64,000 nucleotides of DNA from Paenibacillus vietnamensis. Lineage in GTDB: Bacteria; Bacillota; Bacilli; Paenibacillales; Paenibacillaceae. Numbering within the stretch: position 1 is the stretch's first letter; each line of letters opens with the position of its first letter. The stretch covers positions 1 through 64,000 of the forward strand of contig NZ_JAHMHW010000010.1 of the NCBI RefSeq assembly GCF_020169515.1, read 5' to 3'. Under the pieces are notes generated by a model. That model was not told the origin of the DNA and ran no database searches. It saw nothing but the letters and a program-made list of their open reading frames with translations. Shown here piece by piece: positions 8,547 through 16,974 of this stretch. The translations under genes and the position numbers were made by a program.

Positions 8547-8605
8547 GCCAAGCGTAAACGGCTGTCGCCGTCCTATGGCGGCAAAAGCTCGTTTCGCGAT
8601 GAAAG
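8547..8605. repeat. Palindromic intergenic repeat, copy B
   Basis: CGTAAACGGCTGTCGCCGTCC and GGCGGCAAAAGCTCGTTTCGCG pair as a hairpin around TATG; the flank GATGAAAGATAGGAC matches that of copy A. It lies between the binding-protein and GDPD genes of one operon and could attenuate or stabilise the transcript. Confidence 0.75.
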
Positions 8606-8631
8606 ATAGGACATTAATACGCTCTAGCTTA

Positions 8632-9951
8632 TTAATTCTTATCTTTCAGAATACGTTCCGCTTCCTTCTTGAACGTGTCCAGCGTAGCCTGAATATCCTT
8701 GCTGTCGTACATGATCGCTTCGATCGCGGAGAAAAACTCATGCATAACCTCCGGCCAAGCGACGTCCATATTCGTGTCCACGGCGTATTGAAGCTGATCG
8801 TACGCTACCTTGCGATTCGGCTCCTTTGCCCATAAATCCTTTATCTCCTGAGATCCCACCATCGACTTCGTGAACGGCAGGTAGCCGGATTCCAGAATGA
8901 ACGGCAGCGCGCCCTGCGGGTCCGTCTCCATCCAGCGGATGAATTCCCATGCCGCTTCCTTGTTTTTGGACGCTGCGAGCATGGATACGTTCGCGCCGCC
9001 CGTCGGATTCGCGAATACTTTATCCTTCGGAAGGAACGCCGTCACGTAATCGAAGTCGACCGCTTCCGCCAACCCGCCGATCGAACCGGTCGATTGGTAC
9101 ACCATCGCAACCTTGCCTTCCTTGAACATGCCATTGACGATATTGCCGGAGTCGGTGGACGGCGGGTAATAAAGCGCGCCTGTTCCCTGGAGCTTTTTCA
9201 ACTGGCTGAATACTTTCTGGCCGACACCGTTGTCGTAGAAGCCGATCGACGTCTTGTCTTCGTTGAAGAAGGTGCCTTCCGCCTGGCTGATCATCGCGAT
9301 CGGATACCAGGTGTCATACGGCATCGAGAAGCCGTAGCGCGTATATTCGCCGTTTTCCTTCACGACGAGCGCATTTGCGGCTTTCTCCAGCTCTTCCCAA
9401 GTCGTCGGAACGGCAAGCCCCTTCTCATCAAGCAGCGTTTTGTTTACATGCAGAATCGGTGTCGAGCGGTTCAGCGGCAGGGAAACCAATTGATCGTTAA
9501 AATACGAGTGACCCATCAGACCCGGCGTAAATTCGTCCTCGCTAATGCCTGATTTCTCCAGATACGGCGTCAAATCCTCCAGCACCTCGGAGTCCGCGAA
9601 CATCTCGACGTAGGCCCGCTCCAGCATGCTCACATCCGGCGCCGAGCCCGAGGCGACAGCCTGCTGCAGCTTCGTTACCGTCTCGTCGTAGCCGCCTTGG
9701 AACGTGCCGACGACCTCGATATTGTCGTGCGACTCGTTGAAGCGCTGGAGCAGCGCGTCGATCCGCTTGCCGTTCTCCCCGCCCATCGAGTGCCAAAATT
9801 GCAGCGTAACCTTCTCGGCCGGCGCGTTAGAGGACGCATCCGAATTCACCGCGTTCTCCGCGCCGGCATTGTCTCCGTTCGCACTGCTGCAGGCCGCGAG
9901 CAGCCCGGTCATCAGCGTCATTGTCACAAACATCGAAAGCTTCTTTTTCAT
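8632..9951 (-). CDS. Solute-binding lipoprotein of Ugp-like importer
   Basis: A 439-residue extracellular binding protein. The signal peptide MKKKLSMFVTMTLMTGLLAAC ends in a lipobox with Cys near residue 21. The mature part opens with VTLQFWHSMGGENGKRIDAL, which is close to UgpB, the glycerol-3-phosphate/glycerophosphodiester binding protein. The start at 9951 is chosen because GGAGGG lies eight bases before it; an upstream in-frame start would add eight residues before the signal peptide. It sits between the permeases and the GDPD gene. Confidence 0.9.
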   Translation of the reverse strand: MKKKLSMFVTMTLMTGLLAACSSANGDNAGAENAVNSDASSNAPAEKVTLQFWHSMGGENGKRIDALLQRFNESHDNIEVVGTFQGGYDETVTKLQQAVASGSAPDVSMLERAYVEMFADSEVLEDLTPYLEKSGISEDEFTPGLMGHSYFNDQLVSLPLNRSTPILHVNKTLLDEKGLAVPTTWEELEKAANALVVKENGEYTRYGFSMPYDTWYPIAMISQAEGTFFNEDKTSIGFYDNGVGQKVFSQLKKLQGTGALYYPPSTDSGNIVNGMFKEGKVAMVYQSTGSIGGLAEAVDFDYVTAFLPKDKVFANPTGGANVSMLAASKNKEAAWEFIRWMETDPQGALPFILESGYLPFTKSMVGSQEIKDLWAKEPNRKVAYDQLQYAVDTNMDVAWPEVMHEFFSAIEAIMYDSKDIQATLDTFKKEAERILKDKN

Positions 9952-9985
9952 CTCCAAAACCCTCCGTAAATTCATATGATTTATT

Positions 9986-10026
9986 TGAAACAGCTTCTGC
10001 CGTCAAAGGACGGTATCAGCCGTTGC
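9986..10026. repeat. Palindromic intergenic repeat, partial copy C
   Basis: Read on the minus strand it is AACGGCTGATACCGTCCTTTG followed by ACGGCAGAAGCTG, matching the hairpin core of copies A and B. It fills the 80-bp gap between the UgpE-like permease and the binding-protein gene. Confidence 0.6.
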
Positions 10027-10031
10027 CCCAT

Positions 10032-10862
10032 TTACTTAATGCCCGAATAGACAAATGCCTTCACGATCTGCTTTGAGCAGAACAGGTATACAAGCAGAAT
10101 CGGAATGACCAGCACGACGTTGCCCGCCATGATGATATGCCAATTGCTGATGCCTTCCGTCTCCCGCAGCATCGCTATGCCCAGCGTCAGCGGGCGGATC
10201 GACTCGGCATCCGTCATGATAAGCGGCCAGAAATAGTCGTTCCAGTGGCTCACGAAGCTGAACAGCGCGATCGTCGCGAGCGCCGGCATGGACATCGGCA
10301 CCATGATCTTCCGCATGATTCTGAACTCGCCGGCATTGTCCAGCCGGGCCGCCTCGACGATTTCCTCCGGAATCTGCATGAAATATTGGCGAAGGAGGAA
10401 GATGCCGAAAGCGTTCGACATAAACGGAATAATCTGCGGCAGCAGCGTCTTCGCGATGCCCCAATCGGCCATCATCAGATAGACGGGAATGAACGTCACC
10501 TGGCCCGGAATCATGAACGCCAGCAGCACCAGGCCGAACAGGAGGTTTTTGCCCGGAAACCTGTATTTGGCGAAGGCGTACGCTGCCGGAATCATGACGA
10601 GCAGCTGGATCGCGATGATCGCGAGCGTCACGACGGCCGAGTTTTTGAAATAGGTCAGGAACGGCCCCGCGCTCATCGCTTGGGCGAAGTTGATCCACTG
10701 CGGCACCGCCGGCATGAGCGTAGGCGGATAAGAGAGCGTCTCGCGGTACGTCTGGAGCGAGGTCGAGATCATCCACAGAAATGGAAATACGAATACGATG
10801 AGAATGGCCGTCTTCAATAGATAGCCTAATGTCAGCCCCGTGTAGTGAAATGCCTTGGTCAT
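10032..10862 (-). CDS. Ugp-like ABC permease (UgpE/MalG type)
   Basis: A 276-residue membrane permease with about six helices and an EAA loop (IPEEIVEAARLDNAGEFRIMRKI near 160-185). It pairs with the UgpA-like permease; the gene starts 10 nt after it with AGGAGG five bases upstream of the ATG. The role as half of the transmembrane channel is clear. The glycerophosphodiester substrate is inferred from the neighbouring GDPD and glycerol-1-phosphate dehydrogenase. Confidence 0.9.
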   Translation of the reverse strand: MTKAFHYTGLTLGYLLKTAILIVFVFPFLWMISTSLQTYRETLSYPPTLMPAVPQWINFAQAMSAGPFLTYFKNSAVVTLAIIAIQLLVMIPAAYAFAKYRFPGKNLLFGLVLLAFMIPGQVTFIPVYLMMADWGIAKTLLPQIIPFMSNAFGIFLLRQYFMQIPEEIVEAARLDNAGEFRIMRKIMVPMSMPALATIALFSFVSHWNDYFWPLIMTDAESIRPLTLGIAMLRETEGISNWHIIMAGNVVLVIPILLVYLFCSKQIVKAFVYSGIK

Positions 10863-10872
10863 ATCGGCCTCC

Positions 10873-11751
10873 TTATTGATAGTGAACCCTTCTCGACAGC
10901 AGCCGGAAGTAGACGAAGGTGAGCAGCGCGATGATCGCCATCAGCACGACGCCCGTCGCCGACGCGTAGCCGATATTCGTCGTCCTGTTCTCGTAAATGT
11001 AGTAAACCAGCGTGTTGGTCGCGTTGTTCGGGCCGCCTCCCGTCATCACCTTCACCGTATCGAACACTTTGAACGAGCCGATCGTCATGATGACGAGGAT
11101 GAAGAAGAGCTGGGGCGATATCATCGGCAGCGTAATTTTCCAGAACGTCCGCAGCTTGTTCGCGTTGTCCAGCGCCGCCGCTTCATAAATGCTTGGCGAT
11201 ATGCTTTGAAGCGCCGCCACGATGATCAGCACGTAGTAGCCGATGCCCTGCCAGACCGATACGAGAATGACCGACATGAGCGCCGACCTCGAGCTTTGCA
11301 GCCATTCGGATGTCGGCAGGCCAAGCGCCTTCAGCACGTAGTTGAGAAAGCCCAGGTTCGGCTCCATCATCCACAGCCATACGAGCGCGATCGATACGAT
11401 CGACACGACGTGCGGGGTGAAGATGCCGGCTTGCACGAACACGTTGAACTTGCTTTTTTTGCTCAGCCATACCGCGAGAAGCAGCGACAGAAGCAGCGTC
11501 AGCACGACGACTCCGGCGGTATAGATGACCGTATTCGAAAGCGACTTATAGAAATCTTCCCGCGAGAAAATTTCGGCGAAATTATCGAAGCCGATAAATT
11601 TGCTTTTCGCTTTGTTCATCAGGTTGTAATCGTATAAGCTCAAATAGCCTAAAAACACGACCGGATAGAGGACAAAAAGAAAGATGCCGGCCATCGCGGG
11701 CGCAATCATCAGGTAGGGCCGCAGCGTCTCGCCCAGTCTCTGCTTATCCAT
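10873..11751 (-). CDS. Ugp-like ABC permease (UgpA/MalF type)
   Basis: A 292-residue permease with six helices and EAA loop (SPSIYEAAALDNANKLRTFWKI near 190-212). The gene overlaps the end of the ATPase gene by 8 nt, which indicates translational coupling. The GAGGGGA site seven bases before the ATG decides the start. Confidence 0.9.
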   Translation of the reverse strand: MDKQRLGETLRPYLMIAPAMAGIFLFVLYPVVFLGYLSLYDYNLMNKAKSKFIGFDNFAEIFSREDFYKSLSNTVIYTAGVVVLTLLLSLLLAVWLSKKSKFNVFVQAGIFTPHVVSIVSIALVWLWMMEPNLGFLNYVLKALGLPTSEWLQSSRSALMSVILVSVWQGIGYYVLIIVAALQSISPSIYEAAALDNANKLRTFWKITLPMISPQLFFILVIMTIGSFKVFDTVKVMTGGGPNNATNTLVYYIYENRTTNIGYASATGVVLMAIIALLTFVYFRLLSRRVHYQ

Positions 11752-12796
11752 GGCTTCGTCCCCTCAGCGCCTCTAGGTAATCCCGGTAAGCGCCCTGCTT
11801 CTCCTCGATTCTGCGTTCGTCCTCCCCGAAAAAGTGCAGCTTCTCCGCAGCCACGCCGACGAATACCTCTTGGCCGGCGGCGAACAGGTCCTCGCTGCGC
11901 TTGACCATGAAATTGCCGCTGTCGCTCCTTACCTGGTAGATCGTCTCCGAGCCCAGCATCTCGCGCGTGGCGATCACGCCTCGAACGGAGAAGGGCTCGT
12001 CGCCCTGCACTTCGGACAATACGGCGCTTTCCGGGCGGAAGCCGTATTTGATTCCGCCCGCGCCAAGCTCGCCGATGTTCATCGGAGGCGTGCCGATGAA
12101 CTGCGCCGTGAACCGGTTACTCGGCCGGCGGTACATCGTGTCCGGCGGGGCCTCCTGCTGGATAACGCCCTTGTTCATGAGCACGATTTTATCGGCCATC
12201 GACATCGCCTCCACCTGGTCGTGCGTAACATACACGAAGGTGGTGCCAAGCTTCTTGTGCAGCTCGATCAATTCGATGCGCATCTGCACCCGGAGCTTGG
12301 CGTCCAGATTGGACAGAGGCTCGTCCATCAGGAAGACGGACGGCTTCTTCACCATCGCCCTCGCCAATGCAACGCGCTGCCTTTGCCCGCCGGACAGCGT
12401 CGACGGCTTGCGGTCCAAATAATCGGAGAGCCCCACCGCCTTGCCGATGCTCTCCACGAGCTCCTCCCGCTCGGCTTTTCCGACCTTGTTGTTGACGAGC
12501 CCGAACTCGATGTTTTCCCTGACCGACATCGTCGGATAGATGGCGTAATTTTGGAACACCATAGCCACGCCGCGCTTGCCGGGCGCGATCCGCGTGACGT
12601 CCTTGCCGTCTATGAGCACCGAGCCCGACGTCTGGGGATCGAGTCCCGCGATCATGCGGAGCAGCGTCGTTTTGCCGCAGCCGGACGGGCCGACGAGAAC
12701 CGTGAATTTGCCGTCCTCGATCGTTAAATTCAGATCCTTGATAACCTCTTGCTTATCGAAAGCCTTCGACACGCGCACGAATTCAATGGATGCCAT
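11744..12796 (-). CDS. Ugp/Mal-type ABC transporter ATPase
   Basis: A 350-residue ATPase of the MalK/UgpC/MsmX class. Walker A is GPSGCGKTT (about 36-44), the signature is LSGGQRQRVALARA (about 133-146), Walker B is VFLMDEPLSNLD, and the C-terminal regulatory TOBE-like domain starts near 235. The ATG at 12796 has GGAGG eight bases upstream. Six extra codons are possible from an earlier ATG but lack spacing to a ribosome site. It is the only sugar-type importer ATPase in the window, and MsmX-class ATPases are known to serve several importers, so it could also energise the arabinoside importer. Confidence 0.93.
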   Translation of the reverse strand: MASIEFVRVSKAFDKQEVIKDLNLTIEDGKFTVLVGPSGCGKTTLLRMIAGLDPQTSGSVLIDGKDVTRIAPGKRGVAMVFQNYAIYPTMSVRENIEFGLVNNKVGKAEREELVESIGKAVGLSDYLDRKPSTLSGGQRQRVALARAMVKKPSVFLMDEPLSNLDAKLRVQMRIELIELHKKLGTTFVYVTHDQVEAMSMADKIVLMNKGVIQQEAPPDTMYRRPSNRFTAQFIGTPPMNIGELGAGGIKYGFRPESAVLSEVQGDEPFSVRGVIATREMLGSETIYQVRSDSGNFMVKRSEDLFAAGQEVFVGVAAEKLHFFGEDERRIEEKQGAYRDYLEALRGRSHG

Positions 12797-12831
12797 GGAT
12801 TTCTCCTCCTTCATTGCTGTTTGGCGGGCCG

Positions 12832-13593
12832 CTACACCGTATGCACCGTTATGCCGGCGCTTCGGAAGGGCAGCAAATCCTCCTCGGCCGCCTCCGTTCC
12901 GGTGATCAGCGTATGGATCGCGCTGTTCGGCGCTACCGTGTGCAGCGACAGCTTGCCGATTTTCCGGTCGTCCGTGACGACGATAATTTCCCTCGCCGCC
13001 CTGATCATACCCTGCTTCGCCGGCACCAGCTGCGCTTCGGGCTGCATGAGCCCGTGCTGGGGATGCAGGGCGGTCGTGCCGATGAACGCTTTGATGACAT
13101 GGAGCGATTTCAGCGCATGATCCGTCAGCATGCCGTTCAGCATATAGCTCGACGGATACAGCTCACCTCCCGTCAGGATGACCCTCACCTTCGGCGCGTC
13201 GCGCAGCTCCGCCGCCACGTTGATGTCGTTAGTCACAACCGTAATATTGGAGCGGTGCACGAGATTTTTGGCGATATGGAGCGTAGTCGTTCCGGAGTCG
13301 ATAATAATATGGTCCCCGTCCTCCACCAGACTGGCTGCCTTCCTGCCGATCCGCATTTTCTGATCCAGGTTCTGATCCGACCGTTCGTTGAACGGAGGCT
13401 CTTCATTCGTCCATGTCTCGACGATGACGCCGCCGTGCGTTCGTTTCAGGCTCCCCTCCTGCTCGAATTCGGACAGGTCCCGGCGGATCGTCGCCTCATG
13501 CACGCCAAATTCCTTGGCCAGCGTATGGATCGACGCCGTATTATGCTGCCTGACGTAATCCAGAATTCGCCGTTTTCTTTCAGCCGGTAGCAA
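12832..13593 (-). CDS. DeoR/GlpR-family regulator
   Basis: A 253-residue repressor. The DeoR helix-turn-helix is IHTLAKEFGVHEATIRRDLSEFE (about 18-42), followed by the sugar-phosphate sensor domain with SGTTTLHIAKNL near 100 and VTNDINVA. DeoR-family proteins bind phosphorylated sugars; here a glycerol phosphate or dihydroxyacetone phosphate is plausible. The start is TTG with AGGGGGAG upstream. It lies inside the operon, after egsA and before the ATPase gene. The 10-bp direct repeats at 15719 in front of the operon are its probable target. Confidence 0.92.
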   Translation of the reverse strand: MLPAERKRRILDYVRQHNTASIHTLAKEFGVHEATIRRDLSEFEQEGSLKRTHGGVIVETWTNEEPPFNERSDQNLDQKMRIGRKAASLVEDGDHIIIDSGTTTLHIAKNLVHRSNITVVTNDINVAAELRDAPKVRVILTGGELYPSSYMLNGMLTDHALKSLHVIKAFIGTTALHPQHGLMQPEAQLVPAKQGMIRAAREIIVVTDDRKIGKLSLHTVAPNSAIHTLITGTEAAEEDLLPFRSAGITVHTV

Positions 13594-13643
13594 TGGCAGC
13601 TCCCCCTTTCGCGCAAAAACGCGCAGCCTTTTGCTTATTCATA

Positions 13644-14852
13644 CTAATCCTGCTCGTTTCCGCTCGGATTCGCAGCTGCAGCATTCCGCGCATGGAGCAG
13701 CGTATACCGCTCCGGCCTTACGAGATGCGCCTCCCGCAAGCTTCGCGCGAGCAGCTCCGGCTGAACGCCGAGCTCCTCAGTCGACACAGGACCGCCTACC
13801 GTACGGAGCAGCTCCCGCAGCTCGTTTTCCCGCGGAACATGCAGAATGGCCTGCTTAATTTCATCCCAATGCGTCGTGACAGCCGGCCTCACTCCGCTCT
13901 GCAGGCCGAAATCCTCCGACACGAGCCTGTGATACAGCCTGCTGATCTCGATGCACGCGGCACCGACCTTGGCACCGTGGAGCAGCTGTCTGCGACCGAG
14001 GCGGATATACTCCATTTCCCAGTAATGCGACAGATGATGCTCCGCGCCGGACGCCGGATGCGACTGTCCGAACAGCAGCATCGCAAGGCCCGATTCGATC
14101 AGCGAGCAGATTAGCGTATGGATGCCTTCCTCCTGTTTCTTCGCAATAAGCCCCGCATGCTTCACGCATTGTGCAAGCGCCGCTCTCGTCACGTCCTCTG
14201 CGGCCTTCAGGTAAGGCTCGCCGGCCGTCAAGGCGCCGAATCGCCAGTCGAACAGCGACGTATATTTGCCGAGCATGTCGCCGAATCCGGCGGCAGTCAG
14301 CTCCGGAGGAGCTTTGACCAGCACGTCGAGGTCCGCGAAAATCGCATCCGGCCCGATCGAGAGGATCGTCTTTTTCTCCCCGCGGACAATGATCGGCGCG
14401 CCTTTCGAATTAAAGCCGTCGACCGAAGGCGCCGTCGGGACCGACAGGAACGGAAGGCCTGCCGTATAAGCGGCATACCGCGCAATGTCATGGATCGTTC
14501 CCCCGCCCACCGCGATTACGGCCTGCGCGGAGCTTCTCTGGATATCCAGGATGAGCTGGATGATCGAAGCTTCATCGGCGATGACGTCGCCGGCAGCATT
14601 CGGCTTAATCTTCGATAACGAGGAGACGATGCCGCAATGCTCCAGAGAGGCATGCAGCCTCTTTCCGGCCGCCTCGTACGTACGAGCGTCCAACGCAATC
14701 ACGACGCCGCGGTATCCCTTCCTCTCGAGATAGGATGGAATTTCATCGAGCGCCCCGGCCCGGATGGCGATAAGATCCACCGCGATACGTTTCAGTGCCT
14801 GCTCATCCAGCTCTCCGGCGGCTTGCCGGATACGCTCTTCCACCGTCGTCAT
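13644..14852 (-). CDS. egsA: sn-Glycerol-1-phosphate dehydrogenase (EgsA/AraM)
   Basis: A 402-residue metal-dependent NAD(P) dehydrogenase that interconverts dihydroxyacetone phosphate and sn-glycerol-1-phosphate. The nucleotide loop GGGTIHDIARY, the TAPSVDGFNSKGAPI block and a metal-ligand region ASGAEHHLSHYWE are all visible. The true start is the ATG at 14852, which overlaps the HAD stop codon as ATGA and has GGAGG seven bases before it; the longer reading frame upstream is not coding. HAD plus EgsA adjacent is the araL-araM arrangement of Bacillus subtilis. Here the pair heads a glycerophosphodiester import operon, which suggests catabolic use of glycerol-1-phosphate. Confidence 0.92.
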   Translation of the reverse strand: MTTVEERIRQAAGELDEQALKRIAVDLIAIRAGALDEIPSYLERKGYRGVVIALDARTYEAAGKRLHASLEHCGIVSSLSKIKPNAAGDVIADEASIIQLILDIQRSSAQAVIAVGGGTIHDIARYAAYTAGLPFLSVPTAPSVDGFNSKGAPIIVRGEKKTILSIGPDAIFADLDVLVKAPPELTAAGFGDMLGKYTSLFDWRFGALTAGEPYLKAAEDVTRAALAQCVKHAGLIAKKQEEGIHTLICSLIESGLAMLLFGQSHPASGAEHHLSHYWEMEYIRLGRRQLLHGAKVGAACIEISRLYHRLVSEDFGLQSGVRPAVTTHWDEIKQAILHVPRENELRELLRTVGGPVSTEELGVQPELLARSLREAHLVRPERYTLLHARNAAAANPSGNEQD

Positions 14853-15703
14853 TTCGCCGCCTCCGTTTCTGCCGCGAACGCGGCCGCCTGCGTGACATCG
14901 GCCAGCGACTCCCATATCCAGTCCGGCTGCCACTCGCTGGCCTTCGCCTCCTCCCGCTTCGCGGAGCCCGTTAAGACAAGCGCCGTCCGCATGCCGGCCT
15001 GCTTGCCCAGCTGAATATCCGACGCCAGGCTGTCGCCGATGACGAGACAGCTTGAAGGCGGAAGTCCCAAAACGTTCAGCGCGGCCTCCGCCATGACGGC
15101 GGAAGGTTTTCCGATGACCACCTCGACCTCCTTGCCCGTCGAAGCCACGATCGCGCCGATCATGCCTGCCACGTCGATCGAGTCTCCCTCGTCGCCGGGG
15201 AACGTCTTGTCCGCATTCGTGGCGATGATTCGGGCGCCGCTTCTCACGGCGCGGAACGCTTCGTTCAGCTCCTTATAGGTCAGCGTCTCGTGCAGCGTAA
15301 TCACGAGCCAATCCGCGGACTCCGGCTTGTCCGCCAGCGTAAGTCCCGCCGCGGCCAGCTCCTCCAACAGCCCGGCGTCGCCGAGCGTCCACACCTGCGA
15401 GTGTTTATAGAAAGTGCGCAAATAATTTGCGGTTACGGTCGAGCTGAGCAAAATCTCCTCCTCCAGCACGTCCAGTCCCATGGCGCTCAGCTTGTCCTTG
15501 CACATTTTGCGAGATATGTTTCCCCTGTTGCTCAGGAACGCGGTCTTCTTCCCCTGCCGCTTCAGCTCGGCGATAGCCTCGACCGCTCCGGCGATCGGCC
15601 GCTTTCCCCTGTACACCGTTCCGTCCAAATCAATAATGAAGCCTTCTATGCTCGATAACGTCACGTTCGTCACAACCCTTTCGACTTGAGCAAAAACAGA
15701 CAC
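14849..15703 (-). CDS. HAD-family sugar/glycerol phosphatase (AraL/NagD type)
   Basis: Up to 284 residues, HAD superfamily class IIA. Motif I is IIDLDGTVY with the nucleophile Asp, motif II is the Ser/Thr in FLSNRG, motif III Lys lies in VIGKPS and motif IV in VIGDSLASDIQLGK. AraL and NagD dephosphorylate sugar phosphates and related small molecules, so glycerol phosphate is a possible substrate here. First gene of the operon and translationally coupled to egsA. The start is uncertain: a GTG at 15703 has no clear ribosome site, while GTG at 15664 has AAAGGG about 11 nt upstream and would shorten the protein by 13 residues. Confidence 0.88.
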   Translation of the reverse strand: MSVFAQVERVVTNVTLSSIEGFIIDLDGTVYRGKRPIAGAVEAIAELKRQGKKTAFLSNRGNISRKMCKDKLSAMGLDVLEEEILLSSTVTANYLRTFYKHSQVWTLGDAGLLEELAAAGLTLADKPESADWLVITLHETLTYKELNEAFRAVRSGARIIATNADKTFPGDEGDSIDVAGMIGAIVASTGKEVEVVIGKPSAVMAEAALNVLGLPPSSCLVIGDSLASDIQLGKQAGMRTALVLTGSAKREEAKASEWQPDWIWESLADVTQAAAFAAETEAAK

Positions 15704-15718
15704 CTACAGGCTCACCCT

Positions 15719-15748
15719 TGTTCGTTCTTGCTCATTTCTGTTCGTTTT
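15719..15748. promoter_or_regulatory. DeoR-type operator, three 10-bp direct repeats
   Basis: TGTTCGTTCT, TGCTCATTTC and TGTTCGTTTT stand head to tail with exact 10-bp period just upstream of the HAD-egsA operon. LacR/FruR/GlpR-type regulators use direct repeats of this form. A TATAGT -10-like hexamer (minus strand, about 15750-15755) abuts the repeats, so binding would block initiation. Confidence 0.75.
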
Positions 15749-15849
15749 CACTATAAAGAGGCACTGTCATCCGAATGTCATCGTTATCTTGAGATTATGT
15801 GAAGGCAGCACAAATAACCCGGCGATTAAATCGTCAGGTTACGGCACAA

Positions 15850-15897
15850 AAAAGACCGGGTGAAAATCAGGAGCGTTCCCCTCTTCTCACCTGGCCT
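15850..15897 (-). terminator. Terminator of the AHSA1 gene
   Basis: On the minus strand CCAGGTG and CACCCGG pair (one mismatch) around a smaller inner hairpin, followed by TCTTTTTT. It lies just after the stop codon at 15905. Confidence 0.65.
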
Positions 15898-15904
15898 CTT
15901 CCTT

Positions 15905-16381
15905 TTACGATATACTTGCCAAAAGCTCCTCCAGACGATCCATCGTCTGTTCGGCACCTGGTACGGCATATTCTTTCACCTTATCGAATACTGCGGCAGT
16001 TTCTTCAAAAACGGAGCTATACGTGAGCTTGGTCTTACCCTCCGGAGCAGCCTCAAAGATCGCTGTCGCCAGAAAATGGGGAAACACGGCATGCTTGAAG
16101 ACGATTCGCTCGGGCTTCACGATCTCGACAAAGACGTTGGTGTTGGGAAAATCAACGCCATCTGGACCGTGCATAATAAACTCCCATGTGCCGCCCGGCT
16201 TCATCTCAAACTTCTGAAACGTCGACGTAAAGCCTTGAGGTCCCCACCACTTCGACAGGTGCTCCTCGTTCGTCCAAGCCTCAAACACAAGCTGGCGCGG
16301 AGCATCAAGTAAGCGGGTAATCACAATTTCGCGATCGCCTGCTTGCGCTGCGCTTTTGTTCGTTGCATCGTTCCGGTTCAT
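15905..16381 (-). CDS. SRPBCC/AHSA1-domain protein
   Basis: A 158-residue protein of the activator-of-Hsp90-ATPase-like (AHSA1) START-fold family. The hallmark blocks are ITRLLDAPRQLVFEAWTNEEHLSKWWGP at the N-terminus and PGGTWEFIMHGPDG in the middle. These small cytoplasmic proteins form a hydrophobic pocket; their ligands in bacteria are mostly unknown. Two ATGs two codons apart are possible; the second, at 16381, has GGAGGG six bases upstream, whereas the first abuts it. Monocistronic, divergent from the DUF1801 gene. Confidence 0.88.
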   Translation of the reverse strand: MNRNDATNKSAAQAGDREIVITRLLDAPRQLVFEAWTNEEHLSKWWGPQGFTSTFQKFEMKPGGTWEFIMHGPDGVDFPNTNVFVEIVKPERIVFKHAVFPHFLATAIFEAAPEGKTKLTYSSVFEETAAVFDKVKEYAVPGAEQTMDRLEELLASIS

Positions 16382-16480
16382 GTCCATCCCTCCAAAATGA
16401 GTTTGACTTTGACCCCATCATACCAAATATATCAAACATGGATTTCTTTCAGATTGCTCACTTGAGCGAGGCCAGGCCGT

Positions 16481-16509
16481 TTGAGTCGGGGCCTCCCTCC
16501 TGCTATCAT
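16481..16509 (+). promoter_or_regulatory. Sigma-A promoter of the DUF1801 gene
   Basis: TTGAGT and TATCAT are separated by 17 nt, 33 nt before the ATG at 16543. Confidence 0.6.
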
Positions 16510-16542
16510 AAAAACATCATTTATATTTCAGGAGGGAATAAC

Positions 16543-16914
16543 ATGGAAGCTTTTGAAGAATATTTAGCCGGTATTAATAACCCGCAGCATCGGGCCCGAA
16601 CGGAAGAAGTTTTGGAATGGGTGACAAAGAAATATCCGAATTTAGAACCCAAAATTGCATGGAAACAGCCTATGTTTACCGATCATGGCACCTTTATTAT
16701 TGGCTTTAGCGTATCCAATCATCACATGGCTGTCGCCCCTGAAAGGGCAGGAATGATTCATTTAGCCGATGAAATTGCACAATCCGGATATGATCACACC
16801 AAGGAGCTGGTTCGAATCCGGTGGGATGGTCCGGTTGATTTCTCCTTACTCGAAAAAATGATTGAGTTCAATATAATGGATAAAGCGGACTGTACAACTT
16901 TTTGGCGGAAATAA
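16543..16914 (+). CDS. DUF1801 / YdhG-like iron-chaperone-fold protein
   Basis: A 123-residue protein with the DUF1801 (YdhG) fold: EEVLEWVTKKYPNLEPKIAWKQPMFTDHGTFIIGFSVSNHHMAVAPE is characteristic. The family is annotated as frataxin-like intracellular iron chaperone, but function is poorly established. The start ATG has GGAGGG six bases before it; a longer in-frame extension upstream is noncoding. Own promoter and a strong terminator make it a single-gene unit. Confidence 0.88.
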   Translation: MEAFEEYLAGINNPQHRARTEEVLEWVTKKYPNLEPKIAWKQPMFTDHGTFIIGFSVSNHHMAVAPERAGMIHLADEIAQSGYDHTKELVRIRWDGPVDFSLLEKMIEFNIMDKADCTTFWRK

Positions 16915-16917
16915 AAA

Positions 16918-16972
16918 AGATGGACCTTTGAGGCTCAAACTTTCGGTTTGAGGCCTTTCAGGTCCATTTTTC
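16918..16972. terminator. Bidirectional terminator
   Basis: GGACCT and AGGTCC enclose an inner stem GGCTCAAAC with GTTTGAGGCC; A and T runs flank it on both sides. It separates the convergent DUF1801 and MFS genes. Confidence 0.85.
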
Positions 16973-16974
16973 AA

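Noticed and set aside
13644..14933. EgsA with a 27-residue N-terminal extension
   Set aside because: The extension (AAGLDMGVAGRCHAGG) is a shadow of the HAD gene; the coupled ATG at 14852 has the ribosome site.
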